64,000 nt of DNA from Struthio camelus (GCF_040807025.1 NC_090944.1:114098738-114162737); one strand, 5' to 3'. Counted from the first letter of the stretch, positions 21,555-36,500 are shown. Notes: generated from the sequence alone by a model not told the origin. Made by a program: numbers and translations.

Positions 21555-24351
21555 TGCTCTGATGTCCCAAAATTTGGGGAGGGGGGAAAATCCTTTAACA
21601 CTTTTCATGGTGTCTCCTGGAGCAAGATGTTAATCTGTACAGCTTGTAGGGGTACACTTTGCCAGTTCATGAGAAAGATTATTATTCAAACACATACTCA
21701 AAGTTAGTTCCTCACTGTACTTTTTTTTTTTTTTTTTGGCCATGGAAGAAGTCAACCTAAACTTCAGATACAGAATGTTTACAAAAGCTCTCCTACAATT
21801 TTAAGGAAATGGTAGCTAGGTGAAAGCTAGATTAATAACACTTATCTTGCTGAGGCTGAGACAAATTATTGACATTTGTAATTAAGAGTTGTTCAAATAT
21901 CTACAAATAGGAACAAATAAATAAGTAGTAGCAAAAAAAAAAAACACACAATACACAATAGCTTTAAGAGGCTATTTCAAATTGGGCAATGCTTGTTATT
22001 AGAATCACACCTAAGAGTAGGTATATAGTGGGAGACTGGGTTCCTGCCAGTAACATTTCCTATAAAACAAAGAGTTGTGATAGATGATGAGATAGAGTGA
22101 CTGAAGGCAGCTGCTACATGAATTAGGTAAAAATAAGTATCTGAAGTACTGCAGATAAGAGTGCATCCTTAACCAGCCCTCATCAGTTGTCTTCCAAGGC
22201 AACCTGTACCCTTCTGCACCTCATCAGTAAACAAAATTTTTAAAAGTTGTGGGATGTAGCAGGGTGATCAGTACCTGATCAAAATGTAGTTTCTAATTTT
22301 TTTTTAATACAAGAAATAAATGCTGTAATATCATTTGTTAAAGAAAACTACTCATCCTTAAAACACTAACATACTTCTGTGACAACAACAATTTAAGAGA
22401 ACTAATTTTGTCTTTGCTGAGGACAAGTTATACCACTGCGTATTTGGGTAAGCACATGGATAACCTGACCAGGGAAGTCAGTGGAATACTTTCATAGCAG
22501 AGCATGCAGCATCATGTAGCAAAATCAACTTTTTTTTTTTTTTTTTATAATTGATGCAAATGGTCTAAGCGTGCTTTTCCCACAGTTCAGCTGTCCTGTT
22601 CCCTTACAACACAAGCACTTAAAGCTGAAGTAGCTCTCCAAGGTTTTGCTTTAACATTCTGTTTGGTCTCTCTCTCTACTTTCCTCCCTCCCCATTTAAC
22701 CTCATTCTCTATGCTAATACTGAGCCAAATTTCATGCCCACCTGAGGTAGATGGATACAATATTGGCCCTTCTAGACCCATTTAAGAGCTAACATTGTAA
22801 AACACCAATCCTGTTCTGCAGCCAAACGTTTCCCCCTCCCCCCAACAATATGACCAAGTTAGCTTAGACTACAAAACTCAAATTATGAGCAGTTTGAGAC
22901 ACCCACACAGGACCTGGGGGAAGACGCAAGGCCTACGGTCAGAACAGTGCAGCAACACAAGCCTAGTAACTACAGGCAGCAGCAGGCTCTAGTCTGGTCC
23001 AGCCTGCTGTTTGCTCCTCACCTGTGTCCACCCTGCACTCCACCCTAGTGGTTGGTAACCCCTGCAGCCAGTATTGCTGTTTTGCTTTCCTTATTACAGA
23101 GAATGGCTACTTCCTTTTTTTTTTTTTTAAAAGGATTTGCTCTAGAAATCAGCTGAAAGTAGTAGTTTATTCCAAAATGCTTCTTTCCTTTAATGAGCGG
23201 AAAAAAAAAAAATGAAGAGGTTACTCTTGATGAACTTAATTCTGTTTTAATTCATGCTCCTCTCTCAGAGGATGGAAGAAACAACAGATGAACTGTTTGG
23301 CATGTGCTTCCCCTTGCAACAATTCTTTCAGAGCAAACACACTGGCACTTGCTGCCCTGTAGACACTACAGCTCTGAGTAAGGCATCTCCCTTCAGAAGA
23401 GGAGTTATAAGGAAGAAAAAAAAATACAACAGCACAGGGCAGTTACCACATTCAGTCTATATAAGAGAAAAATCACGTTTATATGCTAGGCTGATGAAAG
23501 ACTATTTTTCACTTCATTAGGAAAAAGTGAAAGCAGGGGGAAAGACAAGCAACAGCACAGCTCAGATTTAGACTTTGAAGTCTATCATCAACTCAGATGC
23601 TGAACTACTGACTTGAGTTTTGTTTTGGTTAAAAAAAAAAAAAAAAAAGCACACACAGAATGCTTTGAGTCAGCCTGATCAGGAATAGATTTTTAGTTTT
23701 TACTTAAAATTCTTGCCTTAATATTCCTGTCTGGATTATCTCCTGTGAAACTCCAGCTGAATCTAAGAGCACGTAATCTCAGACAATGCACACAATAGCT
23801 GATTTTAGATATCTTTTAATATTAAAAGAAGTCAATACATTTTAAATCAAAAATGACATGTAATAGAAATCCAGTGTATTTTTTTTTTAACTCATACCTT
23901 AGAGATGGGAAGCAAGACTGTTTTGTTCTGTGTGCTTTACTCCTTGACTGTTCACTGGAAAGAACTGCATTATGGCAACAGATGCAAGTCATAGCTCGTG
24001 CAGTAGTTAAACGGTCACCTGTTCTGAGAGGTATTCAAACACTGTCCAGTTTTAGAACTTAACTACTACGGCACTGCCTTTCTAAGCATTATTGAATTCT
24101 GTCCTCCACCCGCCATGTATTGAGGTAAGTGTATTAAATTTGGATTAAAAAGAGCATGAGTTTGTTAGACCTGTCCTAGAGTTGGCTCCTTTCTGAAGTT
24201 TCAAATGTCAGTTTGCTAGGCTGTGGAAATGGTCTTCAGAAGAAAATATACCTGGTTTGCATCTTTAATTGCTGTATTGCTGATTGAAGTTTATTCCAGT
24301 TATTTTCTATCCCTTCTGCTATGAACACTTAAAAGGCAGTCAGTCTTAGTC

Positions 24352-24513
24352 TCAACTTATGTGGTTCATTACTTGACTTCTTCTCTTCAGATGTCTCTTT
24401 CTGATTTTGATCATCCACTTAACACTTAACTTAGCAAAATCTGCTGCCTTAAACAGAGCCAAAAAGATACCACAAAGAAGAGCAATCATGTTCCAAGGAT
24501 TTGCTGTGATTAT
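24352..24513 (-). CDS. PACC1: PACC1 coding exon 8 (TM2, stop)
   Basis: Acceptor tttcag before 24513, stop TGA at 24354-24352. 53 residues: IITANPWNMIALLCG, TM2 with K319, then the basic tail KIRKRHLKRR ending NHIS. Confidence 0.98.
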   Translation of the reverse strand: MITANPWNMIALLCGIFLALFKAADFAKLSVKWMIKIRKRHLKRRSQVMNHIS

Positions 24514-27500
24514 CTGAAAGAAATTAAAAATATTATTCCCTCTCATCTGACTCAGTAGCCATTATACCTATTCAATAACAACCAATTCCAGTTTTCAGAC
24601 TGAAGCATTTTGCAGCCTATGCCTTTACTCTGTAGTGCCTTCTCCAAACATCTACCTCACTCCAAGATCTTTCCAATTCCTTCAGCCAGGAAGGAATTAC
24701 ACTGATTCCAGAAGATGTCTGTACTAGCTGCTAAATTCCTTCTAGACTATTTCAAGATGGTAAATTGTTTAAGCAACTTCTAGAGATACAGGTAAATTGC
24801 TAAGTTTAAGATTAAGGATTAAACTTCCTGTAACATATTTTTTAGAGATTTACAAAACTAAACAGTAATGTTAGAGGAGATTGTCAAGAAAACAAAGCAC
24901 TCGCCTAAAAAAAAAAAAAAAAAGCCACTACTGAAAAGCTCTAACAAGACAGCATTGTAATGCTGAAGTAGGTTTTGACAGTAGCAACTGTTTCTGCAGA
25001 CCTACAGTAAGTATTTTATGTTTCTATTTTTAACTAAGTTTGGGTCAAGAGTAGTTAGTTTATTTATAGTTTGCAATTCTCCTTGCACTTCTAGGCATGT
25101 GGATGTCTTCTAGGATCTCAAAGGAAGCAAGCAGATCTCTGAAGAGGCTTAGGCAGCGATGAAGTGCTGCAGCACCCAGCTTTCAGCTTCCCTATTGAAT
25201 CTGTCCCTTACAGCCAGCATGAGCGTGGTGTCATCACATCACCATCAGAATAGGTGTTCTTAAAACACAGGCTTTCTGTATTTGTAAACCCTCTTAAAAG
25301 CAGCAGCACTAGCTACAAGTGTTTGTGAACTAGGGCTGAAGCTTCCCCAGGAGGAAAGAAGCACCTCCAGCTCGCCAGATCAAGGACAGCTTTTTAATGA
25401 GGGTGGAGGTGTCACCCCCAACCCCCACCCCCGTCCTGCAGGAGGGGGCGAAAGGAGCCTTCCCCATGCAGGGCCCTGGCACAGAACTGCCAGCAGCAGC
25501 GCAGAAGACCAGCTACCAAATCCTGCCCTGCATGGTCTACAGTCACGCTCCGCTCGCGGGCAAGAACAAAAGAATTCTGTGGATTCATTGGTGGCTGGCT
25601 TCGGCTCTTAGGAAAGGCTATTTTAAATGCCAAAACTTTACACTGATTGTAATTGCATCCTTATCTGTTCTGCATTTTTTTGGGGGAGGGCAATGCAGCT
25701 GACCTCTCCTGGAGAACTAGGAAAACAACATCTCTCTTGCATACTTGAATCACACATACCTCCAGCGGCCCACACACCTTTTAAGCACTCCAGTGACTGA
25801 TAGCTGTCTTGTGTAGTACGATAAACACCTTTGGCTGCAGCATACTTTAAGATCATAAACCAAATTGTGAAGTGCTTTTTTGTGTATTTAAACTCAGTAT
25901 CAAATTCTGTCTAAATCAGGGGTTAAAAATGCACTAGCTGATTTATTTTTATTATTCTGATTTAAGTCTAGATTTCTTGCTTGTCAATTAAAAAGAAAAG
26001 TCATTAAATCAGTTTATTCAAGCACATTTATCTAAGCAAAATGTTCAAGCTTGACCTGAAGCTAGAATTTGCTAGAGCACAGGGGACACATGCTTTCTCT
26101 TAGCTATATGTACATCTAGCTGCAATAAGAATGCTGAGCATCACTAAGCCACGGAAAGGCATCAACTGGTGTTGACCTCAGCAGAATACACATTACTGAA
26201 TACAAGAAAGAGCATGGACTAAAATTTTAAAAGCAACCTCACTCTTCCTCTAAATTTCTACTTGGAGTGAGAGAGTAAAGGCATACGCACCACATATATA
26301 CAGTCGGGCAACAATTCAGGAAGGGACTAGTATGTTACTCACATCTTGAACAGTCTGTATAAAAGGATCTTTCCATTCAAACACCACAAAAAACAGCTGG
26401 TCGCTTCTTGGTTTAGTTCTCTGGTCAATATAGGTAACCACACTAGTCTAGAGAGAGGAAGAAAGGGCGCATATTACTTTCTTTGATTTTGTCATACAGT
26501 CTTCTGTGCAGCAGCAAAGGCTTGGAGGAAGGTGGAAATGGTAGATTTTAGAGCAAATTCAGCCTTCCTCTACCGGGAACATTAGGCTCCCAAAGTATGG
26601 AAAGGTCAACATCCTCCCTCTGTTTCATGTTTCTCATTCATTTGCTATTTCTCACTTAGTGCCAGGACCTTTGTTTTATGTAGTAATGCTTTATTGTTCT
26701 TACTTGATGCCCCTCCGCTAGTGCCTATGGGACAACAGGCACCAACACAGCATAATGAAGGCCCAGCTGTGGCGCACACCCTTAGAGGCAGCGGAGGGCT
26801 TAGCCGTGTGCTAGCACTGCAAGTCTTAATACTTCACACACACTTAGCTGAAGCATTCATTTTTGTCCTCTTTTTTTTTTTTTTTGTCCTCTTTGAAATC
26901 ATTTTTGTCCTCTTTGAAATCATCTTTTTCATTTTGTCCTCTTTGAAATCAGAATGGCAGAACAGATATGTATCTTGACTTGACATGACCAGGCAAGGAC
27001 AAAACAGATTCACTCCAGTTTGCAGGAAGTCAACGGGAGGTTTGGTGCAGTCCAAGGGAGAGGGAGGGATACCAGACCACAGCCTTCATTAGTAAGTTGC
27101 TGCCCAAGTAACTTACTGAAAGTACTTTGTTCCTGGAGAGCCAAGAATACAAGAGTTAAACGTAGCACACCATATTCTTGGATTGTTGCAGTTAGCTCTG
27201 GAAACGCCTTTATACACCACACTTAAAATATAGTTTTTCCCCCTCAAGGGGAGCAAAAATTCATTCACATGGGGCGAACTGTTATTTGGAGAGTTTTCAT
27301 GAATGAATGCTAAGTTATCTTTATTTGCCAGAGAGCTACAGGTTGGTCACAGAAAGTTGTTGTTTTTTTGGGGTTTTTTTGAAGAATCAGTTGTAGGGAT
27401 AAACTAGATACTGGCAACTGCAGAATGAAAGTGGAAGATGAAAAAAACCCTGGATTTTAATGATTAAAAACATACTTCCCAATAACTAGGTTACAGTTTG

Positions 27501-30500
27501 AAACTAGCACTGACGGATGGAAAGAGCTTTATCACAACTCCAAAGTGCTTTTATAACCAGGGTACCGATTAGGTTACCGGATTAAATGTTACAGCCCCAT
27601 GAAAGCAGGATTAGCCTTACAAACCAGAATCGGCAAAGTATTGAGATATCAGGTCTCAGAAAAATATCTCATCTTGCACACACACACGCCCCCAAACCCA
27701 GAGAGAACTACATAGACTTTGAACACAGACAATAATAATGCAGTTTGCACTAAATCCAGTACTGCTAGGAGACAATATAAACCACTCAAGAACCAGACAG
27801 TTACTTATCAGGAAAGCACACTGTAGATACAGCCAAACAACGGAGGGAAGGACTTGTCCCTTTTCCAAACCTCAGAGGAATATTTACATCTTGGTTTGTA
27901 CACAAGGGATTACTGTTGCTCTTCCTAGATTAGTTTAATACTGTACCGAAGTAATGAATCCAACAGCACTGTTATTTCATTTCAGGACTTTAACACAGAC
28001 TACACATATGAAAATAGCGATTCAGCAGACATGAAAGCCTCTCATAACAGCTTACCTACCATGGCTTAGTTTCTTTATAGATACCTTACAATTTCTTTCA
28101 GTCTTCCTTCTCCCTGTCCCCACTCCCCAGGAGCATACACCAATTTTTTTGGCTGTGAACACACAGAAGCAGGAGATACAACACCGTATGTCTCCATTCA
28201 GAGCGTTTTGAAGCTCCAGCACCTCATGTTTTCTGATCTCCTCTGGTCAAACACCTTTGCTTCAGATTTAGCCTATATCACTACAGTTCATTTAATTATT
28301 GAAGCGTACCATCACTGCACTCATTCAGGACAACTGCACAATAGGAAACAAACAGGACACAAGGCTAAATAAAGGCAATGGGAAAGGAAAAAAGACAAAG
28401 TAATGACTACTGCACTAGGTCGCAGACTAATTTAGTATGCAATTTGACCTACTACTTGTAGGTCATAGCTTTCTGGTATGCTGTCTCCTAATTTCACATG
28501 TGAAAGGCTAACAGACTCCCTTATTCAGTTTGCATGGACCCTGTACTGTCTTGTACTGTCAAACAACACAAGGGCAATCTATGCCTGAGCTATTTCAACA
28601 TCTACCGTATTATTAATAGGGATCTGAAACCCAAAGTTCACATTTGTACCCATTCCTATTTTCTAGTTTTTGTAAAAGCACAGAGTTCACCTAAACATAT
28701 GGTCAGAGAGTCCATAACCGCTGGACTAAATACATGCTTACAGTCAAGAAAAGCTCAGTTTCCGGGTTTGAGTCAGACTTTTGTTTCCAGTCTGAAAGCA
28801 TTAGACTTGGGCACACAAAGGAGGACTTGCAAAACTCCTTCACTAGCTAAGCACCAAACAGCAGGTGATACAGAGCTGCAGGTGGCGAAGGACAGACAGA
28901 CAGCTGCTGTCAGGGCTTACACGAGAGTTAGGTGTCTGCCGTATCCTTTCTTCTCCGCCAGTCTAAGGCCATCATTGCATGGTTTTGGGATTCCTCTCCG
29001 GGTGTCCTCCTCCAGAGAAGCAGGAGGGTCCCCACCTGACAGTCGGTGCTCTACAGCACTGCTCTTCCCTTGAGGCTTCACCACATAAGGCTCTGACTTT
29101 GAGAACTGAAGATATGTTTCTTCTGCTTCATTTTGCTCTCCGCAAAATACTCCTTTCAAGTATGCCACAGGCTAAGAGAAAATGTACTCTCTTAAAGACA
29201 CGCTCTTTCAAAAGGACTGCTCTTAAAACTATTTCTTATCAGCAAGTTCTTGAAAGGAAGGGCAACACTATCAGTTCTGTAGACTCTTCCTCTCCAACCA
29301 ACACTGGGAGCAAGATAACAAACATAATCATTCCCCTGTCCTTTAGTGTGAGGAGAACAGGAATGAAAGTCAAACAGTCAGTTTATCTCTAGCTCTAACA
29401 TTTGCATCTTCCACCTTCATATTTTCTAATTTTAAATGATCCAAGAAATTGAGTTATTCCATGTTTCTAAGGCTACTCAACAGATACAAATCCCAAACCC
29501 AAACAAAAAGCAGACATCAGTAGCACTACAAAGGATACTCTGCTTATATTTACCTCTTCATCCTAACATCAGCCCTTGTGGTAACCTAAACAATACCTCT
29601 TTCCACTCCTAGCTATTATCTAGGAAACCACTTTGGAAATCCCAGCCTTGAACTAAAGGTAGCTGTGTTAATACTTCTAAGAAGCCAATCCCTTCAGAGC
29701 ACAGGTCTCACTTATAATACAGTCAAGGGCTGGATCTTCTGACTTACCCTTCAGGACGTGTTTTTCTGAGAAGCGTCTCTAGACACTCAAGGTATTTATG
29801 CTTTTATAAAACCTCTCCAGGTTAAGAAAGAACACAAGTAACCATTCAGCCAATTCAGATTCTGAAACTGCTCAGTGGCAAGTGGCAACAGGAATACAAT
29901 GAAACAAAAGCCAGTTTAGTGATATTTCATTAAAAATTAAAAACAAAAACAAACAAAAAACCACCTTTCTCCAACTCTTGTTGCCATTTGCTTCAAGAAG
30001 TGGTCTGTTGGCCAATTATCATGCAAAATCCCCCCAACTTTTTGCCAGTAACTAGTTTTTAATTAATTAACAGTGCTTCAAAAAACTCTTCCTGAGCACT
30101 TTTTACCTCTTGTTTGAATTCAACAGTCTCGCTACCATCTTCTTCTTTGGTTTTCACCAAGGACATCTTGACCCAAGTTCGAAAGCCTCCGGAAAACTTC
30201 CAGCTGGAGTATGAGCTTTCACAGTCCTTCATGAATTCTGCTTTTTCTGGACTAAAGGAAAAAAAAAATTTTATTTTACTGACCAAACTCAGTACCTGAG
30301 CACTGCACAGAGCACAATGTCAGGCCTACAGGCATTTCAAAACACATTCAAAATTCTGTTTAGATTTCAACTGCTAAAACATACTACACCTAAAACATTG
30401 TTAGTACTAACATTTTGATGAATGTTAGTACTTGCACTCGTGCTTCCAGCTGTGGAAGACTTATGTGACTCCCCACCATCCTCCAGTTCTGCACCCGCCT

Positions 30501-33500
30501 AGGGACTGCTCTGCTTTGGAGGGGAATTTGGTTCTGCTCATGATTCCTCCTCTCTGGGAGAGGGAGGAACATGGCCAGCAGCCCAGGAAACCACTGGCCA
30601 CAACGCCAGGCAGTGGGGCATTGCGGGGAAGTAGGAGATGAAGTAGTAGGTTTCTCCAGCCACTGTCTGGAGTTTGTTTTCAGAGAGTGGAAAAAAATTT
30701 TGCAGGAGGAAAGGACCACCAAAAGTGGTTCTAGGAGGTATATGTAGAAGGAGACCAGGATTTAAAAGAAGCCGTAGTCCCCTGTTAGCACTACCTTGTT
30801 AGTCAGGTCTGAGCTGTTTCTCATTTCTCAAGGCTGGCTAGTTCACATCTATTCCCAGGCACCTTCTGCAGAGCAAGAAAGGCTTGGCTGTCTTGCTCCA
30901 GTAGTCAGGTACTTAGAAAATAAATACCTGAGGACTGCAAAGCCCGAGCCACTCATCGGCACCTGCTGTAGGATATAACTCTGCTCTGAACAGAGCCAAC
31001 AATGCCTTCACCATCCTCCTTCACGATGCCTGGCTTTGCTAATTCTCAGTTTACTTAGTGGAGCCATGTTAGATTCAATCCTAAAAAATACTGGCCAAGA
31101 CCACACCTCCATCCACTTCTTTGCCTCCCTGTATTAGGCCTAGCCACACGAAGATGGGCCTGTGCTGAGACACTGACTGGCACAGTAGTTCTTTTGTACT
31201 TTATGGAAATGAGAACTTAAGGTAATGGGTTTGTGCTGACAAATACATTCTTACTTCTAAAATTTGGCTTCTGTTAGAGTGGTGATGTTGGAACGAATTA
31301 GAGCTGTGACTATCATTAACTTCAAATAGCTAGTGAAGGTATTAGAAGCAGTCTAAGCCCAGGGCAGGCTGCTTTACCCCATCTTTGGGGTGCATATAAA
31401 CTGGTTCCAATGCAGACATACTGAACCTGCTTTGAAATTTACACTTAGCATATTGCCAATATTTTAGGAACAACATACCTTTGGTGTAAGGCTCCCATCT
31501 GTAATAACATGCCTGTTCTCACAATATGCAACCACAGATATTCGTAGGCCCAGAATAGCAGGACTGGTTAGTATCCTTTTTTAACACTGTGACCGTGAGC
31601 ATTTTAGGACTTGCAATACTGATCTTACTGCAAGTGGTAAAGGTGTAGCTCTATGCAAGTTACTGCAAGTGGTAAAGGTGTAGCTCTATGATATGTCTTA
31701 CTGCAAGTGGTAAAGGTGTAGCTCTATGATATGGCATACCTAGTCTCCATCCTGTCTCTAGCAAATGCACAGTGTGTCTTATTAACCACTCTGATCATGT
31801 ATTTACTTGGAGCTCCTCTGTACTGTGATTTTAGCCACTTGCATGCTTTCTGCATGAAATAAGCCTGTCCCTGCAGCTGCTTTTTAACAAGGTTTCATTC
31901 GAAATGAACGGGTGAACCACAGCGATGACTCATGAATCACTAAAGCACAGACTGCCGATTTTCGCTGGAGAGAGATTTCCGGTTGGAGAGATGTAGGCTA
32001 CCAGGGTAGGCTGGTTCTTTGAGACAAGGGAACAGGAAAGGGTTTTTGACTCAGCCAGGCTAATTCCATCTTCATAGGTGAAGGAAAAGAGTTCTTTGCT
32101 CAGCTGGCAGGGGGAGCACATGGCTTGGTCTGCTGGGAGACTAAGAAGTTTGGTCTTTCAAGAGAAAGATGTGAAGAAGAAAAGCAGAACTGTACCACCA
32201 CTTCGTGGATTTGCACTTTTCTCGGGTGTTTTTCCTTAGTTTTCAGAATTGGGGCTCCTTTTCTTCCCACAAACCCTGATCTTCTCTACAAGGCAGCAGG
32301 AGCAGAGACTGTAAAAATAGTAGCATACTGATGGCTACTCTGTACTGTGGTGTCTGCTCAAGCTTAACGGGTGAATAAGCACACATTTGTAAAAAGCCAA
32401 ACCCAACACCTTTGCTCTCAAGTCAGGGCTTCAAACGGTGAGCTCAAACGCAGAATTACGTGGTGCACACATACAGAAAGAGGAAGCATTTCTGGAAAGA
32501 AAAATTAATACACTTCTTTCTACATCTAGACAGATTATATCCTAGAACATTTTAGCTGTTTGGTAATATCTTGATCTGTTTGTATCAGCAGCAGTTTCTT
32601 TGGTCATCCCAACAGGATGGCATGGCAGAAGCAGGCAAAGCATCAGAACAAGGCCCATTACCTGACTGCTCCTTGCCATAGAAGCCAGTGACACAGGGAC
32701 GCTTAGTTTGACGAAGATTTCTCCTCCCTTCGATACATAGCTATGGCAGTAGCTGATAGGACAGAGTCAGGAAGAGCATGGTGCTCTGCCACTCAGAGAA
32801 ACACGCAAAATTAGCACTCTGCCAGCCTAGTCATATGCCTAAGGCATGACTAAATACAGCATCCTGGAAAAGCTTTCAAAACCAACATGGAAAATCCAGG
32901 CAGGAAATTATTAAATAAAGCTGAACGTTACAGCCACAACTTCCATGGTAAGCAAACAGCAAAAGCATACTTTTGCCTTCGACAGTAATTGTAGGCTGGA
33001 AAAAGAGAGCTTAGCTTCTTTTGAGGAGAAGTCGCGGAGGGGTGATCCGAGAAGGCACCTCTTTGCATATGCCTGCAATCCAGACCATTGCCACAGAGTC
33101 AGGGGAAAAAAGCGGGGCAGGGCAGAGCCACACAAGCTTTGCACAAAGAGCAGCAGAGGGCAAATAACGCAGTTTAAACAAAATAAATGAGTAGCCTTTG
33201 CAGGATGTCTCTCTGGGGTGAATACAGGGAGTTAAAAAGAAACTTATCTTTCTAGGATGAGTTGTTCTTCAGATTAAAATCCCTTCTCTGTCTTTCATTC
33301 ACTTAGTTGTGTGTATTTTTTTTTAATAAGTTCTTCTACCTATTACACCTTTGAAATCTTACTCTTGCTTTTGGTGTACTGTAAGATTCCTGGGCTCTCC
33401 CAAAATATTAACGGTACCTCAACACCACACACAATAAACAATGGAACTCTTACTTTACAGCAGAGAAAAGAGAAGTACAAGCGGCCGTTGCCTCAGTCAG

Positions 33501-36500
33501 GGGCAAACTACAAAGCCCTGGTCTCCCCTCAGCCAAGACTCTTGGACTACTGACAGTGCAAACTACTATCAGGGAGCGCATTGCCCCCGTGCGGGCTGAT
33601 GGGCCTCAGACCACAAGATCTGTCCAAACTGTGGGGATTCCTAACCTACGCCTGGATGGGCTCTAGCCCTGCAGTGGATCCTTCTAACCCACATAACCAT
33701 AAGCTATTTCACATGTTAAGCTGACAGTAGTTTTGATGGTAACATGTTCAGAGGATTTGATTCTTAAACCCATGTATAATACTAATAACAGCTGAGAAAG
33801 GAGCTTGTATTTTTAGCTACACTTTTTTGGTAATTTGCAAGGGTTTCATTATTTCCTTCCCTGCAATTAATACGGCACAGACAGCAGCTGCCACTGTCTT
33901 AAAAATGAAAGGAAAAAAAAAAAAAAAAATCACCAGCCAGTGGCAGCATCACACCAACTCACAGTCCAACAATAGCATACAGTCCAGCAACGTTCTGGGA
34001 AGGCCAGAAGAACAAAACTAGGAAGCAGTGCCAGTTTAATACAGTCTGTCAATTCAATTATAACCTAAAAGCTAAAGAGAATAAACGCTTTGACAGAAAT
34101 AATTGGGCCCTGCTTGGGTCCTTACCGCTTGCTATGCCTCAAAAATTCATAAATATAACAGATCTCTAGGTGCCATTTCTATTATTGCTTACTACTGATG
34201 CTTGCAGCAGCCTTCACCAATACGATTACTGCTATTTAAAGCAAAAGTGAACTGCACATAATAACGCCTACAGAGAAAACATGGCATATATACAGGGCTC
34301 TTTCCACCAACTTGAAGAGGTTTGGACTTGTGGCTTAAGATGACGGAATACCCTACAAACACATTTTACAATAGTCTACTCCTCCAGTCCAACCTAAGCT
34401 GTTTGCAGCCATGGCAAAAATCTATCAAGATAATTATGAGATCTGATGAGATTTATCATATCTCTTGTCATCTTCAATAACCATTACTTCACATAAATTG
34501 CCAGATCCAGTGCTAGTAACATGCTCTCATAACCAGTAAGTGAGAGACTTCACCAGGAAAATTAGTTAACAGTGGCCAATAAGTTAAGGTTTAGAGACTG
34601 TACGAAAGGACAAAATTTACATTGTTAACACACTACAGTTTCCAAGGATATCTTAGTCCTGACTTCTCATCAGCCAAATTTAGCTTCAGCTGACCAACCA
34701 GAAGGAAATCGTTTCTATTTTCTCTTCTGCTGGAAGTCGGACAGAACAAGTGCATTCCACGTAACATGGAGGTTTCACATGCACTTCGTGGTCAGGAGAA
34801 AACTTAAATTTTCAGCCTGCCCTGAACCTGTCCAGTTCATGCCCTGGGACACCAGGACAGCAATACACAACACTGAACAACACAAGATATACAATCTATA
34901 CTAAGCTTTGGAGGAAGCTATAAAAGAGACGCTAACAAAACACCTTTGAGCACAACTGGTTCTCTTAGTGTATTTCACCCTAAACGTGCAAGCCATTCAC
35001 TGCTAAGTTTAAAGGCTTACACACGTTCTCCAGTTTTATTGGTATCTGGGATAGTTCAAAACCAGGATCAAATCATATTCCTACTAGCTGCTGCAAACAG
35101 ACACAAAAGATGCCTCCCCAGGCAACAGCATTTTGTACCTTTTCACACTGCTCCAAACGTAACCCACGCTCAGCCTTTACTCTCCCAGTTTCATCTCCGG
35201 TGCCTTCCAACGCTGAGATGAGGCAGCTTCTTTAGGAACAAAGGGGCATTTCCCCTTCTCTTCAGGGATCAATTCTGTCATTTAACTTGCTGACCGAGCA
35301 AACCTGGAGGCAAGAAGCTGGGAGCCAGGTTTCTCCCAGGTAGCTTACAGATGCTGTCACAATCAGCCGATTCACCTACACTGGCACAACCTCAATCTTC
35401 GAGCTAGGACCTCTGCAATACTGCTTATTGTTGTTTCACACATCTAACCCATCCTTGCCCAATATCTGGCGCAAGCCTTTGGGACAGTAGCATGCAGCTA
35501 GCTAGTAGGAAGAGAGACTTGTTACATACCGTCAGCCTAAATAAGATATGCACGTCTGAACTCGGGAAGAAAGAGCCCTTTGAAACAGCTTACCGGCAAA
35601 TTGGTATAATGAGCACAGAAACGTGGCTCCCAAGATTTTGATATGCACAGATCTAGTCGCATCTTGATAAGCTGGCTCATTCTACAAGGGACAGGAACCA
35701 GATGCAACACAACAGTGCATTCTGCTCTGCATTTCACCAAGAGTAGTCTCAGGCAACAACCCTTGTGTCTTGGAGAAAAGAAACAGCTGTGTTCCTTGCA
35801 CAAATTAGTCCCACTGTACGGTAAGTACCTCTAACCGCAGCACAAGCCACAGAAACTGAGAAAAATCCAGCACAAAAGGAACAAGTAGCACCTTCTATAT
35901 CACTACTCTCAGTTGGCGTTCTCTCACCCTGAAATATCAATGCTTAAAATACCTGGAACATTAGCATTTTCGGAGATGTTTCAGTACAGTTACAAAAAGT
36001 ACACAAGGAATTAAGCTTAACGTGTCTCCCTCTCTCTCTAGCTATAGCAGAAACACTTTGTAAAAAGTAAATTCAGAAAATTGGTCTTTGACTGCCCAGA
36101 GATATTGTGACTGTGAACACTTCCAGTATTTGCTCCGTCTGAAAAGCACCAGTATGATCACGCCCCAGCCTGCAAGAATGCTGTGTTACAATAAAATCCA
36201 GTGTTGTTTCTCTTGCCCTCTCTCTCATTATTTCATTCTGCATATGCCCTTTATCCCCTGTCCTTTCTTCACCCTGTCTCTGACCATTATCAAATTAAAG
36301 CTTTCTGTCAGGCCTCACTGAACTAATGCCTCTTGCCTAGCGTTTTAATCTGGATCACAGAGAGAAGAACTGAACTTGAATTGAAATTAAAAGCAAAAAT
36401 TAAGTAGTTAAGTACGGAGTTTATTCATACAAGCCTGGAAAAGGGGTGAGGTTTTCAAGAGAGTTCAAGATTTGATTAATTCTGCTCCTATTAAAATTAG

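Larger units (their letters stand above)
20726..24351 (-). other. Convergent interval and PACC1 3' UTR candidate region
   Basis: This stretch separates the 3' ends of PPP2R5A (+) and PACC1 (-). Minus-strand AATAAA hexamers (TTTATT on +) lie at 24290-24295, 23166-23171, 21067-21072 and 20522-20527. Homopolymer runs occur at about 21042-21063 (A), 21720-21738 (T), 22531-22547 (T) and 23631-23648 (A). A 19-bp palindrome sits at 21536-21554. No coding exon is seen. Confidence 0.6.
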
